Below, one piece after another: positions 26,085 through 37,179 of a stretch of DNA of 64,000 nt; position 1 is the stretch's first letter; each line of letters opens with the position of its first letter. A model generated the notes under the pieces. The model saw only the letters and a program-made list of their open reading frames with translations. It did no database searches and was not told where the DNA came from. Made by a program: the position numbers and the translations under genes. The DNA is from Phascolomyces articulosus. Lineage: Eukaryota > Mucoromycota > Mucoromycetes > Mucorales > Lichtheimiaceae. The DNA is taken from the NCBI GenBank assembly GCA_025677815.1, contig JAIXMP010000010.1, forward strand, positions 372,001-436,000. The letters run 5' to 3'.

Positions 26085-28010
26085 CTACAATTCCTTTATT
26101 GCTTGACCTGATCGACTGACCGCTTTGATTGTATCCTTGATATCTACAGGAGACTGTCCTGATTGTTGTTGCTTCAAAACCATAGTTACTTCTTCTTGTT
26201 CAAGCAGCATTTCCTAAAATGTCATCGCCATATATACATGTATATTGTCAGTAATTCCTATTTGATTCCAATAACTTTGACTTGACTGTAACCTTACCTT
26301 TAGTTTCATCAACAATTCCATCACACGATTCAAGTAGTATCGGTCTTCCCAGTCCCTTGGTACAATTGCAGACCGTATCTCCACAAAGCACCATTTTCCA
26401 ATTCCCATACGACTGGTTGATAGTAAAGTCAGTTTATTCCCAATACATTGTACAGCAAATATGCGTCGTCGTCCAAATGTCGTCCAAGATGCGTATTGGT
26501 ATTGATTTATTTCGTTCTTCAAACAGTTGCTAGTATATTCCATCAATTTCAGAGTATCTTCTTCGGTATGATTTCCGTCTTCTTCCCTATATACACAAGT
26601 GTGAATGAGTAAAAAAAGGCGTTAGTACAGTACCGCCGACTTTGTGTGATATCTATATATCGGAATTTTTTATCATACATACCCTGAGCATTCCATCATC
26701 ACACGTTCAACTTTGTCCTTGCAACTAAACCCAATACCATCTAGGAGTTTGCGCTGGCTTTCAGAAAGGCAAAGCATCAATTGTTTGTTAGATGGGGAGC
26801 CTTTTTCACACCTATACAAAAAAATATATATAAATATAATCATAAACGCTTGAACAGAAATACCATCCTATCATTTACTTACCAAATAAAAGATAACAAT
26901 TTTGTTGAGGCACTGAAATACTTGAAGATTGGAATGATATATTCAGCAAAAGGAGTACGTTCATTGGGAATTACGATGTAAGACGGCTTGCTGCAATTCG
27001 CGTGATAATCGGACAGTATGTAACGGAGGAGTCGAATGTCTTGTCGTTCATCATCATTATCGCCTAGATTAGCCTTGATGTCATCCATGCGGTCCAATAA
27101 ATTATCCAAAGTTCCATTCAAGCAAAAGTCCAAAAGATCAAATGTACTGGCCTTTTTTTTGAAGCAATGTAGTACTCGTTGTTCTTCCATGTTGAGTTCA
27201 TATTCTTGTCGAGTACAATCCAAAGTTTCATCGCCAGAATGGGGACCAATTACCGCCACAAAATAATCATTGAGTTTTTTCGCATCATCACCATTGATCC
27301 TTGGTTTGTTTGTGGAGACGGAGGGTGTTACTTCGGGAGGGTGGAAGCTGTAACTCTGTTTGGCTTTTTTCAACAACAGTGAAGCAGCGGAATTACTTGA
27401 TTCTATACATATAAAAAATCAAAATTGTATTAGCAACTTGGCGAAGCTTCCATTACGCATTCAAATTATAATTTTACCGGGTTCCATTTTGTCGCTGTCT
27501 TTGTTTTTTCGTTTTCTGTCCTAATGAGTAGTGTTATAGATTAAATAGTTAGTCAATCTTGATCACAGCACCACCATCAGATCCTTAAAACTTACAGAGC
27601 TTTGGTGATATATATTCTTGGTTAAGTTGCTGCAATTGTTGTAGTTGTCATTAATATTGTCTGTAACGATGTGTTGCTGTTGCTGAGAAGGTTGCTGGCT
27701 TTCCATCTGTTTTACGTAAAACTACCAACACGATAAAGGGGAAAGGAATGAATGAGTCTATAGAATTATGGTTTTGAGATGTATGCCATCTTACCTGCAA
27801 ATCAGAGAGTATTGCATTACTTGGTTCTACAAAAGCCTTCCTGCTCTTGGTTATCAAATTAAGATCGCTTTCCATGATTTGACAAACTGTATTGGACGGT
27901 AGCTTCAGAGTATGTTCGTAAAGAGTAAAAGCCTCGCGAAAATTCCATTTCCTAGACGCAACCTTGAGAAAGTATTCTTTTCCAGGATCTGATACCTTAA
28001 GCGTATTCAT
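26085..28010 (-). CDS. Unknown protein carried by the TIR element
   Basis: Seven exons in transcript order: 28010-27795, 27706-27596, 27520-27478, 27402-26883, 26811-26683, 26586-26298, 26213-26085. All have GT-AG introns and hold one frame of 478 residues ending in AIKEL. No frame break is present. The protein has a Gln-rich segment (~73-85), a basic KRKNK motif near 112, a mid-region ending in FAEYIIPIFKYFSASTKLL, and a conserved-looking segment near the end (ASWTTFGRRRIFAVQCI, then WCFVEIRSAIVP) before a Gln/Glu-rich helix. I recognise this only as resembling large families of unassigned proteins in Mucorales-type fungi; no enzyme motif is certain. It is fully enclosed by the terminal repeats. 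It may be the mobility protein or a captured host gene. The gene model is sound but the function is open. Confidence 0.75.
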
Positions 28011-28430
28011 GTGGTAACGAAAAAAAGATCAGGCACCTGCATAACAAACATAAGCATCCTCAGAAATGTAATATCTGGATTTCAATAATTATAAATAAAT
28101 ACAAGATAAGATTGAATAGTGTTTGTTAACTGAATGCCTCTTTATTTGATATGAAATATACGGCTATTTATATGCTTTTTATATTTATGCTAATCTTTGT
28201 TTAATACTAATTATATATATATATATATAAATGATAATGTAATAATATGGCGCTTAAGGGTCTTTATTGATTCTAGGAGAGGGCCATAAGGTTGGCTTGG
28301 CGGCTGCGGATATGGCACGTGACTGAGTTATTCTATTGCTTACAAGAAAGACGTCACAAATAAATACGTCACTTTTTTTTTTTATTATTCGTCTTCCTTG
28401 GACATTATTCTTTTTAAGCTGCTACGCTCT

Positions 28431-29346
28431 TTTGGCTCCCTCTCTTTGGTTGGTCGAGTGTGATGGTTACATTCTGCCATATAGCTCATGCGTTGACTCT
28501 GTATTCTTGGTTTTATTGTACTCTTGACCCATGATTTCGGGTGATGTCGCTGTGTATTTTGCATCTCCATTCTTCCTGGTGGAAGTCTGCTGGTGGTCTG
28601 TGATAGTTGAATATTATTCTTTCTGTCTCCTTACTACATCTCCGTCATTTCCTGTTCATGACTTGCCCTTCCAGTTTTCTTTTTTTAAGCTGCTAGGGGT
28701 TGGTACATCCAAGATTCGGACATATTCTCATGGGCATAATTTGGTCTATGATAACAACACACTTGGTCGACCTATTGTCTTAGGTGATGTTGATAACAAA
28801 TATTTTATGATGACAAATGTATAGTAGTTTATTCACTTTTTTTTTGTCTTTATTATTAGAAACACCTCACAATGTGCTCTTACACTAGTTTGGCTCCCTC
28901 TCTTTGGTTGGTCGAGTGTGATGGTTACATTCTGCCATATAGCTCATGCGTTGACTCTGTATTCTTGGTTTTATTGTACTCTTGACCCATGATTTCGGGT
29001 GATGTCGCTGTGTATTTTGCATCTCCATTCTTCCTGGTGGAAGTCTGCTGGTGGTCTGTGATAGTTGAATATTATTCTTTCTGTCTCCTTACTACATCTC
29101 CGTCATTTCCTGTTCATGACTTGCCCTTCCAGTTTTCTTTTTTTAAGCTGCTAGGGGTTGGTACATCCAAGATTCGGACATATTCTCATGGGCATAATTT
29201 GGTCTATGATAACAACACACTTGGTCGACCTATTGTCTTAGGTGATGTTGATAACAAATATTTTATGATGACAAATGTATAGTAGTTTATTCACTTTTTT
29301 TTGTCTTTATTATTAGGAACATCTCACAGTGTGCTCTTACACTAGT
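28431..29346. repeat. Two tandem direct repeats of ~458 bp inside the element
   Basis: Unit 1 starts at 28431 and unit 2 at 28889, both with TTTGGCTCCC. They read as essentially identical, including a 97-codon open frame in each (28531-28824 and 28989-29282). They differ in a T-run length and at a few bases at the 3' end. Each unit ends with a copy of the inner edge of the right terminal repeat (CTCACARTGTGCTCTTACACTAG), so unit 1 carries a diverged extra piece of terminal repeat at about 28860-28888. Confidence 0.88.
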
Positions 29347-29712
29347 TTGACTTCTTTTCTAGTCGGATGCTAACTGAAATGGTCCAGTTGACAATGTACA
29401 TTATACCCATAATTTTATACCTGACACCACAAATTCATCATTATCTCCACGACCCCATCGAGATTATTATTATTTACCCCTTATTTTGCTGACTGTCTTT
29501 AGAAAACACCAATGTAGAATAGCTGTAGTAGTTAGTCTCTCCTCTAAGTTGTATCTCGATATATTTTTTTTAATTTATATAAAAATTGATTTGTACGACA
29601 CTATTTTTTTGTAAGATGCGACACTCTTTTCTAAAAACATACGACACTGTTTTTTTAAAAAGTGCGACACTTTAATTTTTTTTCCTGTAACATCATTTTG
29701 GCAAAAGGTGTA
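29316..29712 (-). repeat. Right terminal inverted repeat
   Basis: The inverted copy of 25462-25857. The outer edge is GGCAAAAGGTGTA. It carries the mirrored CGACAC array. Confidence 0.92.
29596..29670 (-). repeat. Four GTGTCG iterons at 23-bp spacing (right end, minus strand)
   Basis: CGACAC starts at 29596, 29619, 29642 and 29665, again exactly 23 bp apart. It is the mirror image of the left array. Confidence 0.85.
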
Positions 29713-32674
29713 CTAATAAAAACACAGAGTTAAAAAAAAAAGACAGAGGACATTTCCAGAAAGAAAAAGTGAGCGATTTTTTACTTTTTCGGCTGGTTGT
29801 ATTCTTGATCATTAATATTTTTTATTATCATAACAACTCCTTTGAATGTAATTTAACTGGTGGCTTTCTGTGTATAAATGACCACTAGCAATGTATATAC
29901 AAATATTGTTACAAGCCAAACGATAAAATAGTAAAAATAATAATAAAAGTAGTACAATAACAACAACAATTCAAAGTTATGCATTGTTTTTGACCTGATT
30001 GGATTATTATCAGTTTTGCCATCTTTTGAACACATCTTTAATCATGCAAGGGTTAATAATGCATGTGTCTTTTTTTTTTTTTTTATTTCTCTCCTTCTAA
30101 CTTTTTTTATTTGTTTTTATATTTTGTTGCGTTACAAAAAAAAACCTTGCAGAATTATTAATACCCATTTTATTATATTAAAAGTCTATCTTTTTGAAAA
30201 GCGGTATATTTCTTTTAGTATTTGCATTATTTGCGAAGGGAGGGGGAAGATTACATGAATAGGGCTTGATAAGGTTAGTCATTCTTTCTTTGATTCTCTC
30301 TCTTTCTTGGCCGATCCCTAACAGGATAAGGAAGAATTAGTTTTTTATGTTGTAATGCATTAGCTGTGATACAATACCTAAAATAGAATTATCTATCTTT
30401 TTGACTTTCATTCCGGTTCTTATAACTTTTTTGTGTTTTGAAACAAAGGGGGGGGGAAATCATTCAAGGAAACAAACCTCTTCTCAAAGAAGAAAGGGAA
30501 TGACTTATTGAACTCACTCCTTTTTTAAGCTTCTTCTTCATTCTCCTTCTCCTATAGAAACAGTTTATTATTTCACATGTTATATGTAATTGGTGTTATC
30601 CTACTTCTAATTAATAATAAGAATGGCTTTGCTTAGATATATATATTTATACAACAAAGGATGCATGGATTGGGGACTTTTTTCGTTTGCAAAGAAAAAG
30701 TATAATTCTGTTTTTGGTTCAATGGTGATGAGGGACCTGATTTTTTTTATATAAGAAAAATCGCATCATCCAACAAAATTTATTTAAGTTTTGCAGGTTG
30801 GCGTGGGGATTAGGTCATGGGGTGAAATAAAAAGGAACCAAGGGAAGAAATTATATATAATCACAAGAGCGTTTCAGGTCTTGTTGTTCTTTGTTACACG
30901 AATATCTCACCCGGTCAGTGCACCAATAGATTAAAAAAAAAAAGATAGAGTGTTGCATTTTGAATGAATGACGATGAGGATGATGATGATGATGATATGT
31001 TTATTTTTATATATACAACAAATTTTAATGTTTATAATATAAGAATTGAACCAATGATAAATAATGATATATATCCAATAATAGTATATAGTATGCTGAA
31101 AGAAAAAACTATCATTCTCTCAAGGGAAAAATGAAAGAAGGGAGGTAAAAAAAAAAAAGGTACCCGAATCTTATTATAAACTAATGTATTGGATTCTATT
31201 GAGCACAAGCGGATCGATAGGCAGCTGCAAAATAAGAATAATAATACATCAACACACAATGAACCAGGTGAAAAGTCTGTGCTCAAATAATAGTCAAAGG
31301 ATTTGTATGAATAGAAGTACATACAACAACATCTTTATTGATCTAATACGTGCATAATCAACTATCAATAAGCAACACAAACAATAACAAACTCATAATT
31401 GATCGTATCACTTTATATATAGATATATAAACCTATGATGTTAAGTTTCAACACGCACTAAAACTATTATGGGTTCAACCAAAAATAATATGAATAATAG
31501 TTTTAATCATAAATAGATCTATCAGATTATAGAATATACTTTCTTTTAACGGGAGAGGGTCTTTGTATACAATATGAATACTGTCCTCTCCTTCCTTTAA
31601 AAAATAAGGACTTATAATTTATGATGGGATGATCATCACATTCTTATTTAAACCTTCTTCTTTGATTAGTTGAATGATAGTATTATATAGTAATAATTAT
31701 TGAAGGAAAAAAAAAGATATTACCTATTAATTATGTGGCTTTGTTAAAAAAAACATGATAAATATGATAGGAGGTTTGGGAAAAATGAGAGAGTAATGAT
31801 GACAGCCAAAAGATAACATTTGATCCTATTTTCCTTTCACCAACCACATTTGTGCCCATGATAAGGAAAGAAAGTTTTGTTGTATAGTAATGAATGATAT
31901 CTAAACATGTCATTTTTATCCATGACTTTGAATAACGTGTACTTTTTATATGAATATATATATATTAGACAACTCTAAAGTATACATCATCGTCATATCA
32001 TTTCAAATTGATTCTCATACTTCATCTTTTTTGAATATAATAAAAATGTGTCTTGTGTATTACAATACATTTCCAAGTTGAATGGTGTGACCTTTTATAA
32101 TTGTTCCCCAGACCTCTTTCTTGTACTACGAAATGCAACAAAAAGTAACTTTTAGTATAAGAATGAATTGAATGCGCCGTTATTAGGTGTTATGAAGTAG
32201 CAAAATCTCTCCCCCCCATGTTCTCCCACATTTAATACCCAACGGGTTTTGCGTGATAAAAAGCAAATTTTGCCTACCAATGAAATAAAGTCCAGTATTA
32301 TTTTCACTCACTCATTACTCACTCCTTATAAAAAAAAGAACCCCCATTTGAAGCTATAAAAGGGAATGGAGCCGTGGGGAAAAAAACAATATTCAGAAAA
32401 GAGGGGAAAGATTGAATAATTTTTAGAGGAGGAATTGTTAGTTGGAGGATAGGATGTGTTTAGTCCAGATAATGAAAAAGTGGGGGGAGTGACTGAAGGT
32501 GAGTGTGGGTATGATATATAGGATGCCTTATAGAAGAGCCGATATGGGAATTTTTTTATTTTAGTTGTCGGTTACCCACATCAGCCAAACATAGACACCA
32601 CATCAAAGGGTGTTGATGGCTTCTTGATAAGTGACGACATACTCACACACATACACACTCACTCACTCACTCGC

Positions 32675-32713
<39 letters not shown>

Positions 32714-32990
32714 GCACAATCTACACAAAATGCAACCTATATAAAGAACCCCATACACATATAACACACACACACACGCAAATACAATCATATTAAGCCC
32801 AGGGATCATTTCTTCTTTTCTTCTTCTTCTTCTTTACTTTTCTTCTTTAACTCTTATTTTCCTCTTTCTTTCTCTATCTCTTTTTTCATTTTCATTTTCT
32901 TTTGTCATAATTATATAATAACGGCGTTTTCTTTATAAGAAGCGTAATAATAAAAATAAAAGTAAACTTCTTTGTCTATCGTATGGCTTG
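29713..32990. other. 3.3-kb intergenic region with microsatellites, upstream of the Ecl1-family gene
   Basis: This is the longest gene-free stretch in the window. Open frames are short and of low complexity, and no splice-joined coding series was found on either strand. It holds a short (GAT)n run near 30976-30995, a TA repeat near 32678-32711, CA/TCAC repeats around 32640-32780 and a CT-rich tract at 32810-32900 just before the Ecl1-family start. The last ~500 bp is probably a long regulated promoter and leader. Confidence 0.5.
32678..32711. repeat. (TA)n microsatellite
   Basis: About 34 bp of TA repeat within a cluster of CA and ACTC simple repeats in the Ecl1-family promoter region. Confidence 0.88.
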
Positions 32991-33553
32991 ATGAGTGATC
33001 TCAACTGGTGCACGAATTGTGATAATGCTGTGAATCCATATTCTGTAAGTTTCTTTATATATAAGACAGATAGTAATAATAGACTTGTTTATATTAATTC
33101 TATGTTGCTTTATATAACTGTATTTAGGATTCATTGTATTGTAGTGAATACTGTTTGCGACAAGACGCTTTGGCTAAAAATCCTTTACTTGGTTATGATT
33201 GGCACGAATTTGAAGATTTTCCGAGACCACATCCTTCATCTACCACTTCCTCTTCAACATCATCCAATTCAACACATCACAACAATAACTCATTATCGTA
33301 CAATAACAGATCTACATCTTCTCTATCAATTCATGCTCCTCCTTCCAACATATCACCGGCTTTGACCGCAGCAACATCTTCTACTAGTAGTACAAGTAGT
33401 TCACTTCGATCTGTCAATTTATCCACAACTCCTCCTCCTCCTACTACTACTACCACCATGAAAATGATGCATACCATGACAACTAAAAAACAACATACTT
33501 CTACTTCTGCCACACTACCTCCACTGTTTGCATTCTCACTCGAGCGGACTTGA
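32991..33553 (+). CDS. ECL1: Ecl1-family lifespan regulatory factor
   Basis: Two exons, 32991-33044 and 33128-33553 (phase 0), encode 159 residues. The first ~35 residues contain a Cys cluster, WCTNCDNAVNPYSDSLYCSEYC, i.e. CxxC and later CxxxC. This matches the N-terminal signature of the fungal Ecl1/Ecl2/Ecl3 family, small nuclear zinc-binding factors linked to chronological lifespan and nutrient or metal starvation responses. The splice site lies inside the motif. The tail is Ser/Thr/Pro/His-rich and disordered. An in-frame TTG lies just upstream, but the ATG at 32991 is the logical start. The long simple-repeat-rich upstream region suggests a regulated promoter. Confidence 0.78.
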
Positions 33554-34498
33554 GCTGTGCTTGATAAAAACCCGCAGTTTTCTCTCTCATTCTTTTCCCC
33601 CTTCTCATTAAAGACATTTATACCAATTTCATATATGATTCCCCTTCTTTTTCAAAAAAAAAAAAAAAACCAGGCATTTTTTATATTATATATACATTTT
33701 TATATCATTTCAGAAACAGACAAAAAAAAAAACTAACAACATCAAGGCATATTTTTTTTGTATTTTGAATCCTTTTTTTTTTATTGTAAATTTTTTCGCT
33801 TTTTTATTATTATTTTATACCATTTTCAAACCATTCCAATCCATTTTACCATTTCAAAACCAAATCAAAAAAAAAAGATACTCTCTTTCTCACTCATTAT
33901 TACTACATATACATATAACTCAAATGTTATTATTCTTATTTTTACGTACACATGAAAACCAATTTCATATTTTTTTCTGAGCTTTAAAAAACGACCTTAT
34001 TGTACCATATAAAATTTTATTAATAAGGATTGTATTTGGAGAGGAGTATGATGGTTACATCAATTGCGACATTTGATCGCAATATTTTGCCAGTTTAGAC
34101 TGTTTTTTTTCACTCTCTTTTGTTATTGAGTAGTAACAGGAAGAAGATTGAAATATTATTGTAATTTTTTATATACTAAAAGTCCGTGCACCAGTATTAT
34201 TTTTTTTTCCTTGGTTTTTGGATTATATTTTTCTTTATAACTGTCAAAACATAGTGTAAAAATAAAAAGAAGGTTATAAAGACGCAACCATGCTATCGAT
34301 GGCGTCATTTATGGTTTACAAAATAATGATCAAACGATCGTAGCCTTTTTCACATTCTTTCTCTTCTTTATATTTTCCTCCTTCTTCTCCTGCTTTCACA
34401 TTACATTTGTATTTGTTTCTTTTTTTTTCCATCCAGGGCTTCGTCATCCTTAATCTATATATATATACGCAAACACACACACACACATATATATATAA
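33554..34498. other. Intergenic region between the Ecl1-family and MFS genes
   Basis: T-rich 3' UTR-like sequence (33600-34000), then the promoter of the transporter gene. A (CA)n-TATATATATA run lies directly before the ATG at 34499. No gene was recognised; the frames at 33758-33980 are Phe/Ile runs from AT-rich sequence. Confidence 0.5.
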
Positions 34499-36792
34499 AT
34501 GTCACAAGAAACACAACCATTGTTGGTAAAACCCGATCAAATATACCGTGATCGTTTGAAAGAGAGTGGCATTGGTCTTGGATTGATCACATTTTGGTAA
34601 GTGAATATCTATATGGAGATTTATATATACAAATAAAGCCATTTTTAATAATAATTATTATTAATAATAATCTGATAATCATGACATCTGTCGATAGTCT
34701 TTGTACAGGTTCATTTCTTGCAGCTGCAGATTCTACCATTGTATATACCATTTTTACTCAGATTGGTTCCGAGTTTAAAAGGTAATGTATTAGTTGATCA
34801 TACTTATTATCATTATCCATTATTATTATGTCATTACGTTTGCATAACTTATAAAATTATATATTTAATACTAGTTCTAATCTGACCGCCTGGATTTTTA
34901 CTTCGTATTTACTCAGTTCATCTGCATTGCAGCCTTTATGTAAGTTATCCGATAAGGGGGAGAGAAAAGAATAATAAAAGGAGAAAAGAAAAAAAGATTG
35001 AATGGAAAGGCTTGTCTACATGAGTAATGTATAATATATACAAATGGGTAAAAAAAAAACCTAATAAAAATACCATCGTCTCCATATGTAATGCAACTTA
35101 TGCATGATATTATATTCATAGATGCAAAACTGTCTGATGTATTTGGTCGCAAGACAATTCTTATCGTTGTCAATCTGTTCTTCTTTGTCGGGTCAGCTGC
35201 ATGTGGTGCGGCTCAAAATATGTTACAACTATCGATAGCCCGCGCTATTGCAGGTTTAGGAGGTGGGGGTTTAATGTGTTTAGCGTCAGTTGTCATCCAT
35301 GATCTTGTTCCAACACGTCAACGAGGCAAATATCAATCTTATGTGAATATGACTCAGACGGTAAGTATTTTTCTTATTGTGTTTGTTTTTCATTATCTCC
35401 TTTCGATTTTATATATAAAAAAAGCTAACAAATGAGGCAAAATGGATCAAACAATATATATTATAGGTGGGTGCAGCTATTGGTGCTTTCCTTGGTGGTT
35501 TCATTAATGATACAATTGGTTGGAGAGCTTGCTTCTACATCAATTTGCCGCCAGGATTATTTTCCCTTTGGGTCTATAGCAAGCGCTTACCTAACTATAA
35601 TACATTGACAAAAGGTCGCTTATTGGATCAAATTGATATCTATGGTGCCTCTATCTTACTTGTCGCTAATACTTGCTTTGTGATTGCTACCTCCTCAGGA
35701 GGAAATACCCGTGAATGGAGCGACCCATGGGTAGTGACTATGTTGAGCATCTCAGTATCTGCATTTGCATTATTTTTCACCTTTGAACTCACGTGGGCAA
35801 AGAATCCTTTAATGTCTCCCAAGATGGTCAAGAATCGTAATGTATTGGGGTCATGCGCAAGTAATTTCTTTTTATGGGGAACCACCATGGCAACGGGTTA
35901 CTTGGTTCCACAATTTTTTATGGTAAGGAAAATAATACACCTACTATATTTTCAGAACTCTGTTTTTACCATATGCATATATGTATTTTTGAATACTTTT
36001 TTTTTTTATATTTATGCATTATATATATGCACTTCTGAACCTTATTTTTTTTTCTTTGTAGGGTATTTTGGGTTATAGCCCATCCTCAGCTGGTCTGTGG
36101 ACTGTCCCACGTACAATTGCTGTAGCCACTGGATGCTGGTGTGTAGGCAGATATATTGGTGCAACAGGTCGATACAAAAAATATTTGATGATTGTCATGG
36201 CATTTGATATGCTTGCTTGTTTGGGTATGATCATGTGGGGACCCACCAAAGACGATTTGGTATTCAAATTTGCTTGTATGCTCGTCGAAGGATTTGGTAT
36301 GGGATCTGTTATTGTTGGGACTATGATTTCATTAGTCAGTGATATTGATCATGAAGGTATATATACAATTTCATTTGTTTATATTTACATAAATGTTATG
36401 TATAGGCAATAAAAAGAGCAATGATTATATAATATTGACCTTTTCTCTTTACTATATATATATATATAGATACATCATCGGCCACATCTATGATCTTCTT
36501 GTTCCGCTCAACTGGTTTTGTTTGCGGTAGTTCTATTTGTGCAGCCATTGTTCAAGCAAGTTTTAAATCCTTTTTGGAAAAGAATATCCAGGGCCCAGAT
36601 GCTGCTAAGATTATCGAATTTGTTCGTACATCCATTAGTGAGGTATGGAAATTGGATCCAGAAACGCAGCGAATTGTTCTAGATGCATTGTATCTTTCAC
36701 TTAGACGTGGGTTTGTTTATGGATTTATCATGTCTGTTGTCGCCTTTATCGCTATTGTCATAATGAAGAATTGTTATCTACCCAAAAAATAA
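34499..36792 (+). CDS. MFS transporter, DHA2-type, vacuolar basic amino acid transporter-like
   Basis: Seven exons: 34499-34596, 34698-34781, 34875-34939, 35122-35360, 35467-35922, 36062-36356, 36470-36792. They give 519 residues with multiple transmembrane helices (probably 12-14). The short start MSQETQPLL is cytosolic. Helix 1 has SFLAAADSTIVYTIF. The segment SYLLSSSALQPLYAKLSDVFGRK contains the MFS signature between helices 2 and 3 and resembles fungal Vba/Fnx1 vacuolar basic amino acid carriers. RAIAGLGGGGLM and GAAIGAFLGGFINDTIGWR fit the proton-antiporter (DHA) type. Substrate assignment is inferred from family resemblance; drug or siderophore export are alternatives. Convergent with the auxilin gene. 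Confidence 0.88.
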
Positions 36793-37179
36793 GAAACCAC
36801 TCCCTTTTGTACAGAAGCTTAATTTATATATACAAATGAAATAAAATTTTAATAAATATGATGGATAGAACCCCATTTACACATGACTTGCTATTTTTTT
36901 AACAGTTGCTATTTCGAACTGATCAAGATATTGAGGAGTTTGCCTTTCATTACTATAGGTGTTGGTTTTGCTTATAAGTAGCAATTACCAAGAGTAAGTG
37001 AAAATATTTACTAATATCATACTTGCTGACCCAATTCCTAATCCTATAACCCCTTTGCCGCTATTATCACCACCATCAACAACAACAATCATCGATACCA
37101 TTTTCGTAGTAATTTTGTTTCTATTATCAATGATAATTTGGATATATAATATTTTTTTATATAATATATAAATATATAT
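36793..37179. other. Convergent 3' intergenic region
   Basis: 387 bp between the MFS and auxilin stop codons. It is AT-rich and contains both 3' ends. No other feature was seen. Confidence 0.5.

Larger units (their letters stand above)
25462..29712. mobile_element. 4.25-kb element with ~396-bp terminal inverted repeats and one spliced gene
   Basis: The ends are long inverted repeats: 25462-25857 on the left and 29316-29712 on the right. Reading them against each other I find only three substitutions and one single-A length difference. The outer edge is TACACCTTTTGCC at the left and its complement at the right. If the element proper starts at CACC, both sides are flanked by TA, a possible TA target duplication, though this is weak evidence on its own. 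Inside are a complete seven-exon gene on the minus strand (26085-28010) and a 458-bp direct repeat (28431-29346). No recognisable DDE, tyrosine or HUH transposase was seen. It is either a non-autonomous element carrying a gene or an undescribed element type. The near identity of the ends implies recent insertion or ongoing homogenisation. Confidence 0.85.

Noticed and set aside
28531..29282. Two identical 97-codon frames as separate genes
   Set aside because: They are the same frame in a duplicated DNA block, with hydrophobic, unstructured composition and no start context. Treated as part of the repeat unless expression is shown.
25433..29722. TACTAATAAA on both sides of the element as a target duplication
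   Set aside because: The left copy is about 20 bp away from the terminal repeat edge, so the repeat is not adjacent at both ends; in AT-rich DNA this can be chance.
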